Shown: one piece after another, positions 36,966-46,525 of the stretch
How positions within the stretch are numbered: position 1 is the first letter of the stretch
Layout of the letters: the number at the start of each line of letters is the position of its first letter
Source of the DNA: Rhizobiaceae bacterium
GTDB taxonomy: Bacteria > Pseudomonadota > Alphaproteobacteria > Rhizobiales > Rhizobiaceae
NCBI GenBank assembly: GCA_019635795.1
Contig: JAHBYV010000008.1
Coordinates: forward strand, 1 to 64,000
Length of the DNA: 64,000 nucleotides
Direction of reading: 5' to 3'
Made by a program: the position numbers and the translations under genes
The notes under the pieces: generated by a model
The model's database searches: none
What the model saw: only the letters and a program-made list of their open reading frames with translations
Told to the model about the DNA's origin: nothing

Positions 36966-37044
36966 TTTTGGGGCACCGCTTCAGGAAGAACCAAGCGAGT
37001 AAACCTGAACACACCACTTTCTCAAGGAATATTGCGCGGAAGCT

Positions 37045-37917
37045 TCAAATGATGCCGACCATGCGCTTCACATCATCGGGCGAACATCCAGCTTCACGCA
37101 ACGCCCGCAGGCCCGTACTGCGTGCGCTTTTGGAAAGTTTGCGCCCATCCGCACCCTCTATCAGACGGTGGTGGTGATAGACCGGCGGCGCCAAACCGAG
37201 CAGCCGGTGAAGAACACGCTGTACCGAAGTTGCTTCGTAAAGATCACGCCCGCGCACGACATGGGTGACGCCCTGCAACGCATCATCCACAACCACGGAA
37301 AGGTGATAACTCGTAGGGATATCACTGCGCGCAAGCACAACGTCGCCCCACTCCTGCGGCCTTGCCGTTATGCGTCTTTCAATACCCTCCTGATCGACAT
37401 CAAATTCGCTCCAATCAAGCGTTCCCACCGTGCCAATGGCTGCATCCATGTTCAGCCGCCAGGCGAAAGCTTTGCCTGAATCCATATGCTCGCGCCGCGA
37501 TTTTTCGGTCAGTTCCCGGTCAAGCGGCGGATAATGCGGTGCGCCATCAGGATCGTGAGGCCACGCGCCTGCCATTCGTTGTTCAGCGATCCAGCCCCTG
37601 ACCTCGCCGCGGCTCATGAAGGACGGATAGACAAACCCATCACGCTTAAGCCTTTCCAGCGCCGCGCCATAGTCGGCGAAGTGATCTGACTGGCGCCTGA
37701 CCGGCTGTTCCCACTCAAGTCCAAGCCATTCCAGATCACAATAGATGCCGCGCTCAAACTCTGGTGTGCAGCGCGTGATGTCAATGTCCTCAATGCGCAG
37801 CAGCAATCGCCCGTTGAACTTCTTGGCAAGGTTGCCATTCAGCAAAGCAGAATAGGCATGACCAAGGTGAAGCTCGCCATTCGGGCTTGGCGCAAAACGG
37901 AATGTTGGAGCCGTCAT
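37045..37917 (-). CDS. gluQ: Glutamyl-Q tRNA(Asp) synthetase
   Basis: Attaches glutamate to queuosine of tRNA(Asp). The 290-aa protein is a truncated class I glutamyl-tRNA synthetase with the HIGH-like HLGH (17-20) and the KLSKS loop (near 262), and it lacks the anticodon-binding domain. In this subfamily a central region holds Cys/His positions, here with a few replacements. It stands alone, divergent from the DNA glycosylase. Confidence 0.94.
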   Translation of the reverse strand: MTAPTFRFAPSPNGELHLGHAYSALLNGNLAKKFNGRLLLRIEDIDITRCTPEFERGIYCDLEWLGLEWEQPVRRQSDHFADYGAALERLKRDGFVYPSFMSRGEVRGWIAEQRMAGAWPHDPDGAPHYPPLDRELTEKSRREHMDSGKAFAWRLNMDAAIGTVGTLDWSEFDVDQEGIERRITARPQEWGDVVLARSDIPTSYHLSVVVDDALQGVTHVVRGRDLYEATSVQRVLHRLLGLAPPVYHHHRLIEGADGRKLSKSARSTGLRALREAGCSPDDVKRMVGII

Positions 37918-37992
37918 TTCTGCCAGAATCGGGTTGTACGAAATGATTGATATTGCAATCTGGCAAACTGGTCACGGCAAGAGAACGAGAAA

Positions 37993-38643
37993 ATGCGGCG
38001 CATTGTGACGCTGGACGACATTGCTGAGGGGCTTGATGCGCTGTGCGCGGCAGACCCAAGGCTTCAGGCTGTTCGCGCCGCAGCGGGCGAGATTCCGCTA
38101 CGACTGCACCCGCCGGGCTTTTCCAGCCTTGCAGCGGTCGTGATCTCGCAACAGGTTTCAACCGCCAGCGCCGCCGCGATACACGCTCGCTTCAAAACTC
38201 TTTTCAATCCCCTGACACCGCGAGCAATACTCGCATCAGAAGATTCGGCGTTTCGGGAAGCCGGGCTTTCCCGTGCCAAGCAGAACGCTTTGATTGCCAT
38301 CGCGACCGCGATTGACGCGGGCCTTGACCTTGAAAGCGTCGCTTCCATGGATGGAACATCGGCCATGGAGACATTGACCGCCGTTTCGGGAATCGGACCA
38401 TGGACCGCGCAAGTCTATCTTCTGAGCGCCGCAGGCCATCCCGACATCTTCCCTGCCAAGGATGTCGCGCTACAGGCAGCCGTACACCATGCCCTCGACC
38501 TCGAATCACGCCCGACCGACAAAGCATTGGCCGCGCTGGCCGAATCATGGGCACCCTGGCGAGCAGTCGCCGCGCGGCTGTTCTGGGCCTACTACCGCGC
38601 AACCAAGGGACGTGACGGCCTTTTAACCGCACCCAGCACATAA
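37993..38643 (+). CDS. DNA-3-methyladenine glycosylase (AlkA-like, HhH-GPD)
   Basis: Removes alkylated bases from DNA. The 216-aa protein has the helix-hairpin-helix VSGIGPWTAQ (131-140) and the catalytic Asp157 in FPAKDVALQ, with the VISQQVS segment near 50. It lacks the N-terminal domain of E. coli AlkA, as expected for the short form. It starts at ATG 37993. Confidence 0.93.
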   Translation: MRRIVTLDDIAEGLDALCAADPRLQAVRAAAGEIPLRLHPPGFSSLAAVVISQQVSTASAAAIHARFKTLFNPLTPRAILASEDSAFREAGLSRAKQNALIAIATAIDAGLDLESVASMDGTSAMETLTAVSGIGPWTAQVYLLSAAGHPDIFPAKDVALQAAVHHALDLESRPTDKALAALAESWAPWRAVAARLFWAYYRATKGRDGLLTAPST

Positions 38644-38756
38644 AAAGCTGCGTATTCCGCCAAATTTGGCAGGCTTTCTATCAACAAGCCCGCTTCACAA
38701 CTCTGTCATGTTGAGAATACATTCTGACCACCAGTTATTTGGGCAGAGGTGAACGA

Positions 38757-39314
38757 GTGACGATCGCCGTATCTCCCGATGGGCTACCGGCTCTGGTGCT
38801 GAACGCGGATTACCGCCCGCTCAGTTACTATCCGCTGTCGCTTTGGTCCTGGCAGGACGCGATTAAAGCCGTGTTCCTCGACCGGGTGAATATTGTCGCT
38901 GAGTACGACCAACGGGTTTCGTCACCCACCTTTTCCATGAAGCTGCCAAGCGTCGTTTGCCTCAAGTCATACGTCAAACCTTCGCGCTATCCGGCATTCA
39001 CTCGTTTCAACGTGTTTTTGCGGGATCGCTTCCAGTGCCAATATTGTGGCACGGATCAGGATCTCACTTTCGACCATGTGGTCCCACGTCATTGCGGCGG
39101 CGCGACGACGTGGGAAAACGTTGTAGCCGCTTGCTCGCCCTGCAATCTCAGGAAGGGCGGGTTACTCACCTCGCAAGCCAAAATGTTTCCACGCCAGACG
39201 CCCTTCCAACCCACCGTGCATGACCTGCACAAAAACGGCAGGCTGTTTCCGCCAAACTATCTGCACGAAAGCTGGATGGATTATCTTTACTGGGATGTCG
39301 AGCTGGAGCCTTAG
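38757..39314 (+). CDS. HNH endonuclease family protein
   Basis: The 185-aa protein is widespread in Hyphomicrobiales. It opens with LVLNADYRPLSYYPLSLWSW and has a C-terminal HNH nuclease fold: CQYCG, the FDHVVPRHCGG beta-beta-alpha motif, and ACSPCNLRKG closing the zinc site. The GTG at 38757 follows GAGGTGA closely; a TTG at 38739 is the alternative. A housekeeping, not restriction, role is likely because of its conservation. It overlaps the convergent dsbB end by four bases. Confidence 0.88.
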   Translation: MTIAVSPDGLPALVLNADYRPLSYYPLSLWSWQDAIKAVFLDRVNIVAEYDQRVSSPTFSMKLPSVVCLKSYVKPSRYPAFTRFNVFLRDRFQCQYCGTDQDLTFDHVVPRHCGGATTWENVVAACSPCNLRKGGLLTSQAKMFPRQTPFQPTVHDLHKNGRLFPPNYLHESWMDYLYWDVELEP

Positions 39315-39808
39315 GTGCGCTTGAGCGCCGCCCACCCTGCAACCAGCATCAATACAAAGCTGACAACTGCATTCCAGCCTGCAAACGACAGGCCGAATAT
39401 GCGCAGCGCCGCCTTGTCGCAAGAGGGCGGAACAACCGTGTTGATTGCATCAAGCACACCTTTGCCGCCCGTATCGACAGGTGCGACGGCACCGCAATCC
39501 GTGGGTCCGGGCCACCAGCCCCATTCCACGCCGGCGTGCTTGGCTCCAAGGTAAAAGCTGTATGCCATGATGAGTGCGCCGAGGAATAACAACGCCCTTG
39601 TTAACGCAGCAGGCCAGCGCAACCACGCGCCAAGCGCGGCCAATGCCATCAACGGCGCTCCAACATAAAACGGCGTGCGCTGCTCATAGCAAAGCTTGCA
39701 GGGTATGTAGCCGCCAATGTGCTGGAAACCGAGAGCGGTTAATACCGTAAGCGCCATTGCAAACGCGAGGAATATCGCTGCTTTAAGATACGGCGTTTCA
39801 GTTTGCAT
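39311..39808 (-). CDS. dsbB: Disulfide bond formation protein B
   Basis: Reoxidises DsbA by passing electrons to quinone. The 165-aa protein has four membrane helices, the first periplasmic pair C37/C40 in CKLC, and a second pair (PTDCGAV and PPSCDKA) in the second loop. It lies 18 bp downstream of the YqaA-family gene on the same strand. Confidence 0.93.
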   Translation of the reverse strand: MQTETPYLKAAIFLAFAMALTVLTALGFQHIGGYIPCKLCYEQRTPFYVGAPLMALAALGAWLRWPAALTRALLFLGALIMAYSFYLGAKHAGVEWGWWPGPTDCGAVAPVDTGGKGVLDAINTVVPPSCDKAALRIFGLSFAGWNAVVSFVLMLVAGWAALKRT

Positions 39809-39826
39809 TTCGCCACCAGACTCAGG

Positions 39827-40414
39827 TCAATGTGCGTATTTGATTGCGATATAAAGCAAAATGACGGCAGCCGCACCAACTGCCGCTATGGTGCCCAGAC
39901 GCTTCTCGATGAAGTTGCGGATTGGCTCCCCATAGGTACGCAACAGCCAGGCAAGGGCGAAGAACCGCGCGCCACGCGCAACAATGGCAAGCACGATAAA
40001 CAGCCAGATATTGACCCCGATCACACCCGAAAGAATCGTGACGATCTTTATCGGCGGAAGGTGAGCCAGACCTGAAGTAACAAGCATGATGATAATCAAG
40101 CCGAGGCCGGTAGAATTTCGCAAAGCCTCGAAATCATCCAGCTTGCCGTAAAATTCGAGGATGGGTTTCGCCAATCCCTCATAGGCGTAGTGACCGAGAA
40201 ACCAGCCCGCAACACCTCCGAGAACAGAAGCTATTGTTGCAACCAGCGCATAGCGATAGGCCCTGTCCGGGCGCGACAAAGCCATGGGCACATAAAGAAC
40301 ATCGGCAGGAACGAGAAAAACTGAGCTTTCCACGAAAGCTATCGTGGCCAGCCACCATTCGGCTGATTTGCGCGCCGCAAGCGACAGCGTCCAGTCATAA
40401 AGTTTGCGAAGCAT
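39827..40414 (-). CDS. YqaA family membrane protein (SNARE-associated/DedA-related)
   Basis: The 195-aa protein has four or five membrane helices and the VTT-fold pattern: FVESSVFLVPADVL early, then GGVAGWFLGHYAYEGL and ARFFALAWLLRTYGEPI. Relatives may scramble or flip lipids; the exact role is unknown. It is upstream of dsbB in an apparent two-gene unit. Confidence 0.9.
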   Translation of the reverse strand: MLRKLYDWTLSLAARKSAEWWLATIAFVESSVFLVPADVLYVPMALSRPDRAYRYALVATIASVLGGVAGWFLGHYAYEGLAKPILEFYGKLDDFEALRNSTGLGLIIIMLVTSGLAHLPPIKIVTILSGVIGVNIWLFIVLAIVARGARFFALAWLLRTYGEPIRNFIEKRLGTIAAVGAAAVILLYIAIKYAH

Positions 40415-40526
40415 TGCGTGCCCAGAATTAGCCGTGTCGTGTGTCTAGATAGATTTATGCGCCGGAGCAATGGCCGCAAACAGGGCGCGACATAAACGCC
40501 TCGTGATCAAATTGTTATATGCACAG

Positions 40527-40556
40527 TTGACGAACAATCCATCAGTCGTGTAGTGC
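40527..40556 (+). promoter_or_regulatory. Weak candidate promoter of tRNA-Leu
   Basis: TTGACG at 40527-40532, 18-base spacer, TAGTGC at 40551-40556, about 30 bases before the mature tRNA 5' end. The -35 is good and the -10 is poor. Confidence 0.3.
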
Positions 40557-40586
40557 CCCTCCCGTCCGGTACAATTTGTACCTTGG

Positions 40587-40671
40587 GCCCCTGTGGCGGA
40601 ACTGGTAGACGCGCTCGACTCAAAATCGAGTTCCGCAAGGAGTGCTGGTTCGATTCCGGCCAGGGGCACCA
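40587..40671 (+). tRNA. tRNA-Leu (CAA anticodon)
   Basis: Class II tRNA of 85 nt. The acceptor stem pairs GCCCCTG with CAGGGGC (40661-40667), followed by discriminator A and an encoded CCA (40669-40671). The anticodon stem CTCGA/TCGAG encloses CTCAAAA, giving CAA. A variable arm follows, and the T-loop GGTTCGATTCC is canonical. Leu tRNA reading UUG. No integrase is adjacent, so there is no sign that it serves as an attachment site. Confidence 0.95.
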
Positions 40672-40690
40672 TTCTCGCTGACAGGCGTCC

Positions 40691-42319
40691 ATGCTCGAAA
40701 ATCGCGACAATTATGAAGCGCTTTACAGGGACTTCCGCTGGCAGATTCCAAAACGCTTCAACATCGGCACTGCTATCTCTGACCATTGGGCTGCAATAGA
40801 TCCCGACCGGATTGCGATCCACGCGTTTCGACCGCAAAGCGGCAAAATGGCGATGACATTCGGCGAATTGTCCGACCTTTCAAATGCACTTGCAAAATCG
40901 CTGACAAGCCTTGGTATCAGGCGCGCGGACCGTGTTGCTCTGCTGCTTCCCCAATCGTTCGAGACAGCTATCAGCCACGCCGCGATCTACAAGATGGGCG
41001 CTATCGCCGTGCCGCTGGCATTGTTGTTCGGCGTTGACGCGCTGCAATACAGGCTGCGCGCAAGCGGCGCGAAGGCTGCCATTACAAACGCCCACGGCGC
41101 GGCAACCATCGCCTCTATCCGCGCCGACTTGCCCGATCTTGAGCATGTTATCGTCACCGATGACGCCTCGCAAAGCCTCCGGTTTGAGGAACTGCTTGTC
41201 GATGGTGGGAACTTTCAAGCCGTAGAAACCAGCCCGGACGATCCGGCTTTGATGATTTTCACCTCCGGCACAACCGGGCCGCCAAAGGGCGCGCTGCACG
41301 GCCACCGTGTGTTACTTGGCCACATGCCCGGCTTCGAAATGGCGTACCAGTTTCCGCCGAATGAGAGCGATGTGATGTGGACACCCGCTGATTGGGCATG
41401 GGCAGGCGGCTTGCTCAACGCTACGCTGCCAGCGCTTTATCTCGGTATTGCGGTGGTTGCAGGCAAGTTCGAACGTTTTTCTCCAGAAACTGCTTTGAGC
41501 CTTATGGAAGACATGCGCGTTACTCTCGCATTTCTTCCGCCAACCGCATTGCGCATGATGAAGAATGCACCCGTTCGGGCGGCGCAGAAAAATCTGCACC
41601 TGCGCGCAATCATGTCAGCAGGCGAACAGTTGGGGCGCGAAACATATGAATGGGCGCGCGAGGAGTTCGGCTTTCCGGTGAACGAGTTTTACGGCCAGAC
41701 AGAATGCAATCTGGTCATCGGTTCGTGCGGAGTGCTCGGAACAACGCGCGCCGGTGCGACCGGCCGCGCCGTACCGGGTCATGACGTGCAGATAATCGAC
41801 GCGGAAGGCAATGTGTTGCCGTGCGGCGAAGTTGGACAGATTGCCGTGAAACGCCCCGATCCGGTGATGTTTCTCAGCTACTGGCAGGATGAACGTGCGA
41901 CTGGGAAGAAATTCATACGGGAATGGTTGTTCACGGGCGATCAGGGCCACCTCGATCAGGACGGTTTCATCCACTTCTTCGGGCGCGACGATGATGTGAT
42001 CACCTCTGCCGGCTATCGCATTGGACCCGGCGAAATCGAAGATTGCCTGATCAGCCATCCAGACGTTGCGCTGGCCGCCGCAGTAGGCAAACCCGATCCC
42101 GTTCGTACCGAAATTGTGAAGGCCTATATCGTGCCGCGCCAAGGCGTGCAGCCGTCACAGGACCTCGCACGCGCGATCCAGCTTTGGGTGCGCTCGCGAC
42201 TGTCCGCGCATGAATATCCGCGTGAGATCGAGTTTGTGGAGGAAATCCCGCTGACGACAACTGGCAAGGTCATTCGTCGCATTTTCCGCGACAAGGCCAG
42301 AAATGAAACCCTCGGTTGA
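40691..42319 (+). CDS. AMP-forming acyl-CoA synthetase (acetyl/medium-chain type)
   Basis: Activates a carboxylic acid to its CoA thioester through an acyl-adenylate. The 542-aa protein has the P-loop TSGTTGPPKGALHGH (near 195), the EFYGQTECN adenylate-binding motif, the FTGDQG hinge and the C-terminal catalytic Lys in TTTGKVIRR. It resembles short- or medium-chain ligases by the DWAWAGGL stretch; the acyl chain is not determined. It starts 19 bases after the tRNA and lies upstream of etfBA and a hydroxyacyl-CoA dehydrogenase, consistent with fatty-acid or butyrate use. Confidence 0.92.
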   Translation: MLENRDNYEALYRDFRWQIPKRFNIGTAISDHWAAIDPDRIAIHAFRPQSGKMAMTFGELSDLSNALAKSLTSLGIRRADRVALLLPQSFETAISHAAIYKMGAIAVPLALLFGVDALQYRLRASGAKAAITNAHGAATIASIRADLPDLEHVIVTDDASQSLRFEELLVDGGNFQAVETSPDDPALMIFTSGTTGPPKGALHGHRVLLGHMPGFEMAYQFPPNESDVMWTPADWAWAGGLLNATLPALYLGIAVVAGKFERFSPETALSLMEDMRVTLAFLPPTALRMMKNAPVRAAQKNLHLRAIMSAGEQLGRETYEWAREEFGFPVNEFYGQTECNLVIGSCGVLGTTRAGATGRAVPGHDVQIIDAEGNVLPCGEVGQIAVKRPDPVMFLSYWQDERATGKKFIREWLFTGDQGHLDQDGFIHFFGRDDDVITSAGYRIGPGEIEDCLISHPDVALAAAVGKPDPVRTEIVKAYIVPRQGVQPSQDLARAIQLWVRSRLSAHEYPREIEFVEEIPLTTTGKVIRRIFRDKARNETLG

Positions 42320-42542
42320 TTAGCGACAATTTGTTTCAACCGATTTTTCCAGCCTTATTATATTGACGCGCCGAAATGCGCAAACTACGGTCCCGCGCGC
42401 TTTCGAGCCATCCGCTCTAGGATTTCCAGGGCGTCCAGCAGTGACAGCGAAAAGATTGACGGATGAATGTCGGCAATCGGCAAGCTACATGACTGGTCTG
42501 GTGTTATCTTGCGCCAGAACCTGAAAATGAGGTGATTTACAA

Positions 42543-43289
42543 ATGAAGGTACTCGTCCCCGTTAAGCGGGTTGTTGATGCCAACGTTAAGGTCCGCGTCA
42601 AGAGCGACGGGTCGGGCGTCGAACTCGCCAATGTAAAGATGGCGATGAATCCGTTTGACGAAATTGCCGTCGAAGAGGCCATTCGTCTGAAGGAAGCTGG
42701 TAAGGTTGAGGAAATCGTGGTGGTTTCCATCGGGCCGGCACAAGCGCAAGAAACGCTGCGCACCGCGCTGGCCATGGGTGCCGACAGGGCAATTCTGGTC
42801 AAGACGGACGAAACTGCCGAGCCTCTGGGCGTTGCCAAGGTTTTGAAGGGCGTTGTGGACGCCGAACAGCCAGGGATTGTCATTCTTGGAAAGCAGGCGA
42901 TCGACGACGATTCCAATCAGACCGGCCAGATGCTCGCTGCATTGCTTGGCTGGGCACAGGGAACCTTCGCTTCGAAGATTGAGATCGAAGGCGATAAGGC
43001 AAAGGTCACGCGCGAGGTTGATGGCGGCCTGCAGACTGTAGAGCTGAAGATGCCAGCAATTGTGACGGCAGATCTTCGCCTGAACCAGCCGCGTTATGCT
43101 TCGCTCCCGAACATCATGAAGGCCAAGAAAAAGCCGCTTGACGAAAAATCGGCAGCGGATTTCGGCGCCGACCTGACACCGCGCCTCAAGGTCGTAAAGA
43201 CTGAAGAGCCGGGTGGCCGCAAGGCAGGCGTGAAGGTGAAAGATGTGGCCGAGCTGGTTTCCAGTCTCAAGGCTGCTGGCGTATTGTAA
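42543..43289 (+). CDS. etfB: Electron transfer flavoprotein beta subunit
   Basis: Carries electrons from acyl-CoA dehydrogenases to ETF-ubiquinone oxidoreductase, as a heterodimer with EtfA. The 248-aa protein has the beta-ETF signature near 180-200 ([20 protein letters not shown]) and the AMP-binding [21 protein letters not shown] segment. GAGGTG precedes the ATG. It is followed by etfA after 23 bp. Confidence 0.97.
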   Translation: MKVLVPVKRVVDANVKVRVKSDGSGVELANVKMAMNPFDEIAVEEAIRLKEAGKVEEIVVVSIGPAQAQETLRTALAMGADRAILVKTDETAEPLGVAKVLKGVVDAEQPGIVILGKQAIDDDSNQTGQMLAALLGWAQGTFASKIEIEGDKAKVTREVDGGLQTVELKMPAIVTADLRLNQPRYASLPNIMKAKKKPLDEKSAADFGADLTPRLKVVKTEEPGGRKAGVKVKDVAELVSSLKAAGVL

Positions 43290-43312
43290 TTCGCGATAGA
43301 AAGGACAGACCA

Positions 43313-44242
43313 ATGGCAATTCTTCTTATCGCCGAGCATGACAACGCTTCCTTGTCGGACCAGACCGCCAAGGCGCTTTCTGCAGCACTCAAGATTGGTT
43401 CGGATGTTGATGTTCTGGTTGCGGGCAAAGGCGCGCAAGGCGCTGCTGACGCAGCGGCCAAGCTGCAGGGCGTGCGCAAGGTGCTGCTTGCAGAGGCAGA
43501 CGAACTGGCCGAGCGGCTTGCAGAGCCAACGGCTGACCTGATCGTTTCGCTGGCAGGCGGCTACGACACGATTGTTGCGCCAGCCACGACCAGCGGCAAG
43601 AATGTGCTGCCGCGCGTCGCAGCCCTGCTCGACGTTATGCAGATCTCTGAAATCATCGAAGTGGTTTCGGCGGACACTTTCAAGCGTCCTATCTATGCCG
43701 GCAATGCGATCCAGACCGTGCAGTCCAGCGATGCAAAGAAGGTGATCACCGTTCGTACAGCTTCCTTCCCCGCAGCGGGCGAAGGCGGCTCGGCCAAGGT
43801 GGAAACGGTCAGCGCTGCGGCGAATCCAGGTCTTTCAACGTTTGTCGAGAACAAGCTCTCTGAAAGCGATCGTCCGGAACTCACATCGGCCAAGATCATC
43901 ATCTCAGGCGGTCGCGCGCTCGGTTCTTCTGAGAAGTTCCAGGAAGTTATCCTTCCCGTTGCCGACAAGCTTGGCGCGGCCGTTGGCGCATCGCGCGCAG
44001 CGGTGGATGCAGGCTACGCGCCTAACGATTGGCAGGTCGGTCAGACCGGCAAGGTCGTGGCGCCAGAGCTTTATATCGCAGCGGGCATCTCGGGTGCTAT
44101 CCAGCACCTCGCCGGGATGAAGGATTCGAAAGTGATCGTCGCCATCAACAAGGACGAAGAAGCACCGATTTTCCAGGTCGCGGACTATGGAATCGTCGGC
44201 GACCTCTTTGTAATTCTGCCGGAATTGCAAAAGGCGCTTTGA
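43313..44242 (+). CDS. etfA: Electron transfer flavoprotein alpha subunit
   Basis: FAD-binding partner of EtfB. The 309-aa protein has an N-terminal AANH-like domain and the C-terminal FAD domain with [11 protein letters not shown], the Q-T-G-K-V-V segment, and the signature from [13 protein letters not shown] to NKDEEAPIF. Co-transcribed with etfB, and followed by a strong hairpin. Confidence 0.97.
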   Translation: MAILLIAEHDNASLSDQTAKALSAALKIGSDVDVLVAGKGAQGAADAAAKLQGVRKVLLAEADELAERLAEPTADLIVSLAGGYDTIVAPATTSGKNVLPRVAALLDVMQISEIIEVVSADTFKRPIYAGNAIQTVQSSDAKKVITVRTASFPAAGEGGSAKVETVSAAANPGLSTFVENKLSESDRPELTSAKIIISGGRALGSSEKFQEVILPVADKLGAAVGASRAAVDAGYAPNDWQVGQTGKVVAPELYIAAGISGAIQHLAGMKDSKVIVAINKDEEAPIFQVADYGIVGDLFVILPELQKAL

Positions 44243-44271
44243 CTTTCTCAAACTGACACGCAAAATTGATT

Positions 44272-44304
44272 GGCCGGGGTGGACGAATGCCGCCCCGGCC
44301 TATT
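44272..44304 (+). terminator. Strong hairpin after etfA
   Basis: An 11-bp stem (GGCCGGGGTGG at 44272-44282 against CCGCCCCGGCC at 44290-44300, one G-U pair, 7-base loop) lies 30 bases after the etfA stop and 50 bases before the next start. Only TATTAATTT follows, so termination may be partial, lowering expression of the dehydrogenase relative to etfBA. Confidence 0.55.
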
Positions 44305-44349
44305 AATTTCGCACTGCAAAATGAACGAACTATCCGGCAGGTATTGGGA

Positions 44350-45228
44350 ATGGGCAAGATCAAAACGGTCGGCATCATTGGTGCGGGCCAAATGGGTGGC
44401 GGAATAGCGCATGTGTCGGCAATCGCCGGCTATGACGTATTGCTCTACGACATTTCCAGCGAACGCATCGAAAAGGGATTGGCGACGATCAACGGCAATC
44501 TCGCCCGGCAGGTTTCTTCCGGCAAACTCGACGATGCCCAGCGCAAACAGGCTCTGTCGCGCATCTCGCCCGCCCCAACGATGGCCGATCTGGCTGGCGC
44601 TGATCTGGTGATTGAGGCGGCGACCGAAAATGAAGAGGTGAAGCGCAAGATTTATCAGGAGCTTTGCCCGCAACTGAACCCCGAAGCCATCCTCGCCACC
44701 AACACGTCCTCAATCTCTATTACGCGCCTCGCCGCTCAAACGGATCGGGCAGAACGCTTTATCGGCATCCACTTCATGAATCCGGTTCCGGTGATGAAGC
44801 TTGTAGAAGTCGTGCGCGGCATTGCCACTGAAGACGCGACGTTCGAGCAGGCGAAGGAGTTCGTGCACAGCCTCGATAAGACTGTAACGCTTTCGGAAGA
44901 TTTCCCGGCGTTTATCGTCAACCGCATTTTGCTGCCGATGATCAATGAAGCGATCTATACGCTCTATGAAGGCGTTGGAACGGTGGAAGCCATTGATACC
45001 GCAATGCGGCTCGGCGCGAACCACCCGATGGGGCCGCTGCAACTTGCCGATTTCATTGGTCTGGATACCTGTCTGTCAATCATGCAGGTCCTGCATGACG
45101 GGCTTTCAGATTCGAAGTATCGCCCCTGCCCTCTGCTCGTGAAATATGTCGAGGCTGGTTGGCTGGGCCGCAAGGCCGGACGCGGTTTCTATGATTACCG
45201 CGGCGAGCATCCTGTTCCGACCCGCTAG
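44350..45228 (+). CDS. 3-hydroxyacyl-CoA (3-hydroxybutyryl-CoA) dehydrogenase
   Basis: NAD-dependent oxidation of 3-hydroxyacyl-CoA in beta-oxidation or butanoate metabolism. The 292-aa single-function protein has the dinucleotide loop GIIGAGQMGGG near residue 10, the catalytic His in GIHFMNPVPVMKLVEV, and the C-terminal AMRLGANHPMGPLQLADFIGLD signature. The ATG at 44350 (MGKIKTVG) is used; upstream in-frame codons add nothing similar. It lies downstream of etfBA, fitting electron flow from acyl-CoA oxidation. Confidence 0.94.
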   Translation: MGKIKTVGIIGAGQMGGGIAHVSAIAGYDVLLYDISSERIEKGLATINGNLARQVSSGKLDDAQRKQALSRISPAPTMADLAGADLVIEAATENEEVKRKIYQELCPQLNPEAILATNTSSISITRLAAQTDRAERFIGIHFMNPVPVMKLVEVVRGIATEDATFEQAKEFVHSLDKTVTLSEDFPAFIVNRILLPMINEAIYTLYEGVGTVEAIDTAMRLGANHPMGPLQLADFIGLDTCLSIMQVLHDGLSDSKYRPCPLLVKYVEAGWLGRKAGRGFYDYRGEHPVPTR

Positions 45229-45237
45229 GAAATCAAT

Positions 45238-46080
45238 ATGCGCTTTGAAGGTACCCGCGAATACGTCGCGGATAAGGATCTGATGGTCGCGGTGAATGCC
45301 GCCATTGCACTTGAGCGGCCCTTGCTGGTCAAGGGTGAACCTGGCACTGGCAAGACCGAACTGGCGCGGCAGGTTGCACAGGCGCTCGGTCTGGAGATGA
45401 TCGAGTGGAATGTGAAATCCACAACGAAGGCACAACAGGGCCTTTATGAATACGATGCCGTTTCGCGATTGCGTGACAGCCAGCTTGGCGATGAGCGCTT
45501 TAACGACATTCACAACTACATCAAGCGCGGCAAATTGTGGGATGCGTTTGCGGCGGACAAAAAGGTTGTCCTGCTGATCGACGAAATCGACAAGGCCGAC
45601 ATCGAGTTTCCGAATGATCTGTTGCAGGAACTCGATCGCATGGAGTTCTTCGTTTACGAGACGGGCGAGACGATCCGCGCAGCGCAGCGGCCTATCGTGA
45701 TTATTACATCGAACAATGAGAAAGAGCTTCCGGACGCGTTCCTGCGCCGGTGCTTCTTCCACTATATCCGGTTCCCGGACGTGGACACGTTGCAACGCAT
45801 TGTCGAGGTTCACTATCCCGGCATCAAACAGAATCTGGTCCGCGCGGCGCTTACGCAATTCTACGAAATCCGCGATGTACCGGGCCTGAAGAAGCGCCCA
45901 TCAACGTCGGAAGCGCTGGATTGGATAAGGCTGCTGGTTGCGGACGACATTGATCCGGCAGATTTGCGCACAGACGCAAAGAACGCCCTTCCACGCCTGC
46001 ACGGAGCACTGCTCAAGAATGAGCAGGATGTGCATCTGTTCGAACGTCTGGCCTTTATGGCGAGACGGCAGGGAAGCTGA
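45238..46080 (+). CDS. MoxR-type AAA+ ATPase
   Basis: The 280-aa chaperone-like ATPase has Walker A GEPGTGKT (33-40), Walker B VVLLIDEIDKAD (near 110-120) and the arginine-finger LPDAFLRRC segment. MoxR proteins work with VWA-domain partners to mature enzymes or complexes; the VWA gene begins at 46992, as in CoxD-CoxE/RavA-ViaA pairs. It follows the dehydrogenase after 9 bp. Confidence 0.93.
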   Translation: MRFEGTREYVADKDLMVAVNAAIALERPLLVKGEPGTGKTELARQVAQALGLEMIEWNVKSTTKAQQGLYEYDAVSRLRDSQLGDERFNDIHNYIKRGKLWDAFAADKKVVLLIDEIDKADIEFPNDLLQELDRMEFFVYETGETIRAAQRPIVIITSNNEKELPDAFLRRCFFHYIRFPDVDTLQRIVEVHYPGIKQNLVRAALTQFYEIRDVPGLKKRPSTSEALDWIRLLVADDIDPADLRTDAKNALPRLHGALLKNEQDVHLFERLAFMARRQGS

Positions 46081-46081
46081 A

Positions 46082-46525
46082 ATGAGCATCGAGATTCGAC
46101 CGGTTTCCAGGGATGATCATTCGCGCTGGCGCAATCTCTGGACCGAATATCTCAATTTTTACAACACGAAGCTGCCGGACAATGTATTTGACAGCAGCTG
46201 GGAGCGGTTGTTCGCAGAAGGCGAATTTGAGCCGCGCTGCTTCCTGGCAATGATCGATGGTGAGGCGGTGGGATTGGTGCATTACCTATTCCATCGTTCG
46301 ATGTGGTCTTTGGAAGGCAATTGCTATTTGCAGGACCTGTTCACGTCACAGGCAGCGCGCGGCAAGGGCGTTGGTGCGGCATTGATTGACGCCGTGAAGA
46401 CGGCTGCGGCAGAGCGCGGCGTGGCCAATGTGTATTGGATGACGCACGAAACCAACCACACCGCACAAGCGCTTTATAATCGCGTGGCGAGGCGCACCGG
46501 ATTTATAGAATATGATCTGCTTTGA
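46082..46525 (+). CDS. GNAT family N-acetyltransferase
   Basis: The 147-aa single-domain acetyltransferase has the acetyl-CoA loop AARGKGVGAALIDAV and the ending NHTAQALYNRVARRTGFIEYDL. The ATG at 46082 with AGGGAAG upstream starts one base after the MoxR stop; the frame is open farther back inside the MoxR gene. Substrate unknown. Confidence 0.92.
   Translation: MSIEIRPVSRDDHSRWRNLWTEYLNFYNTKLPDNVFDSSWERLFAEGEFEPRCFLAMIDGEAVGLVHYLFHRSMWSLEGNCYLQDLFTSQAARGKGVGAALIDAVKTAAAERGVANVYWMTHETNHTAQALYNRVARRTGFIEYDLL

Noticed and set aside
38659-38670. GCCAAATTTGGC palindrome before the HNH gene
   Set aside because: Only 12 bp with no flanking T-run or second copy; palindromes of this size arise by chance.
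40587-40671. tRNA-Leu as an integration site of a mobile island
   Set aside because: No integrase, no direct repeat of the tRNA 3' end seen nearby, and neighbours on both sides are housekeeping.
40445-40837. Minus-strand frame with PLAGIEPALL-type sequence
   Set aside because: It reads antisense through tRNA-Leu; this is a well-known false protein pattern from tRNA complements.
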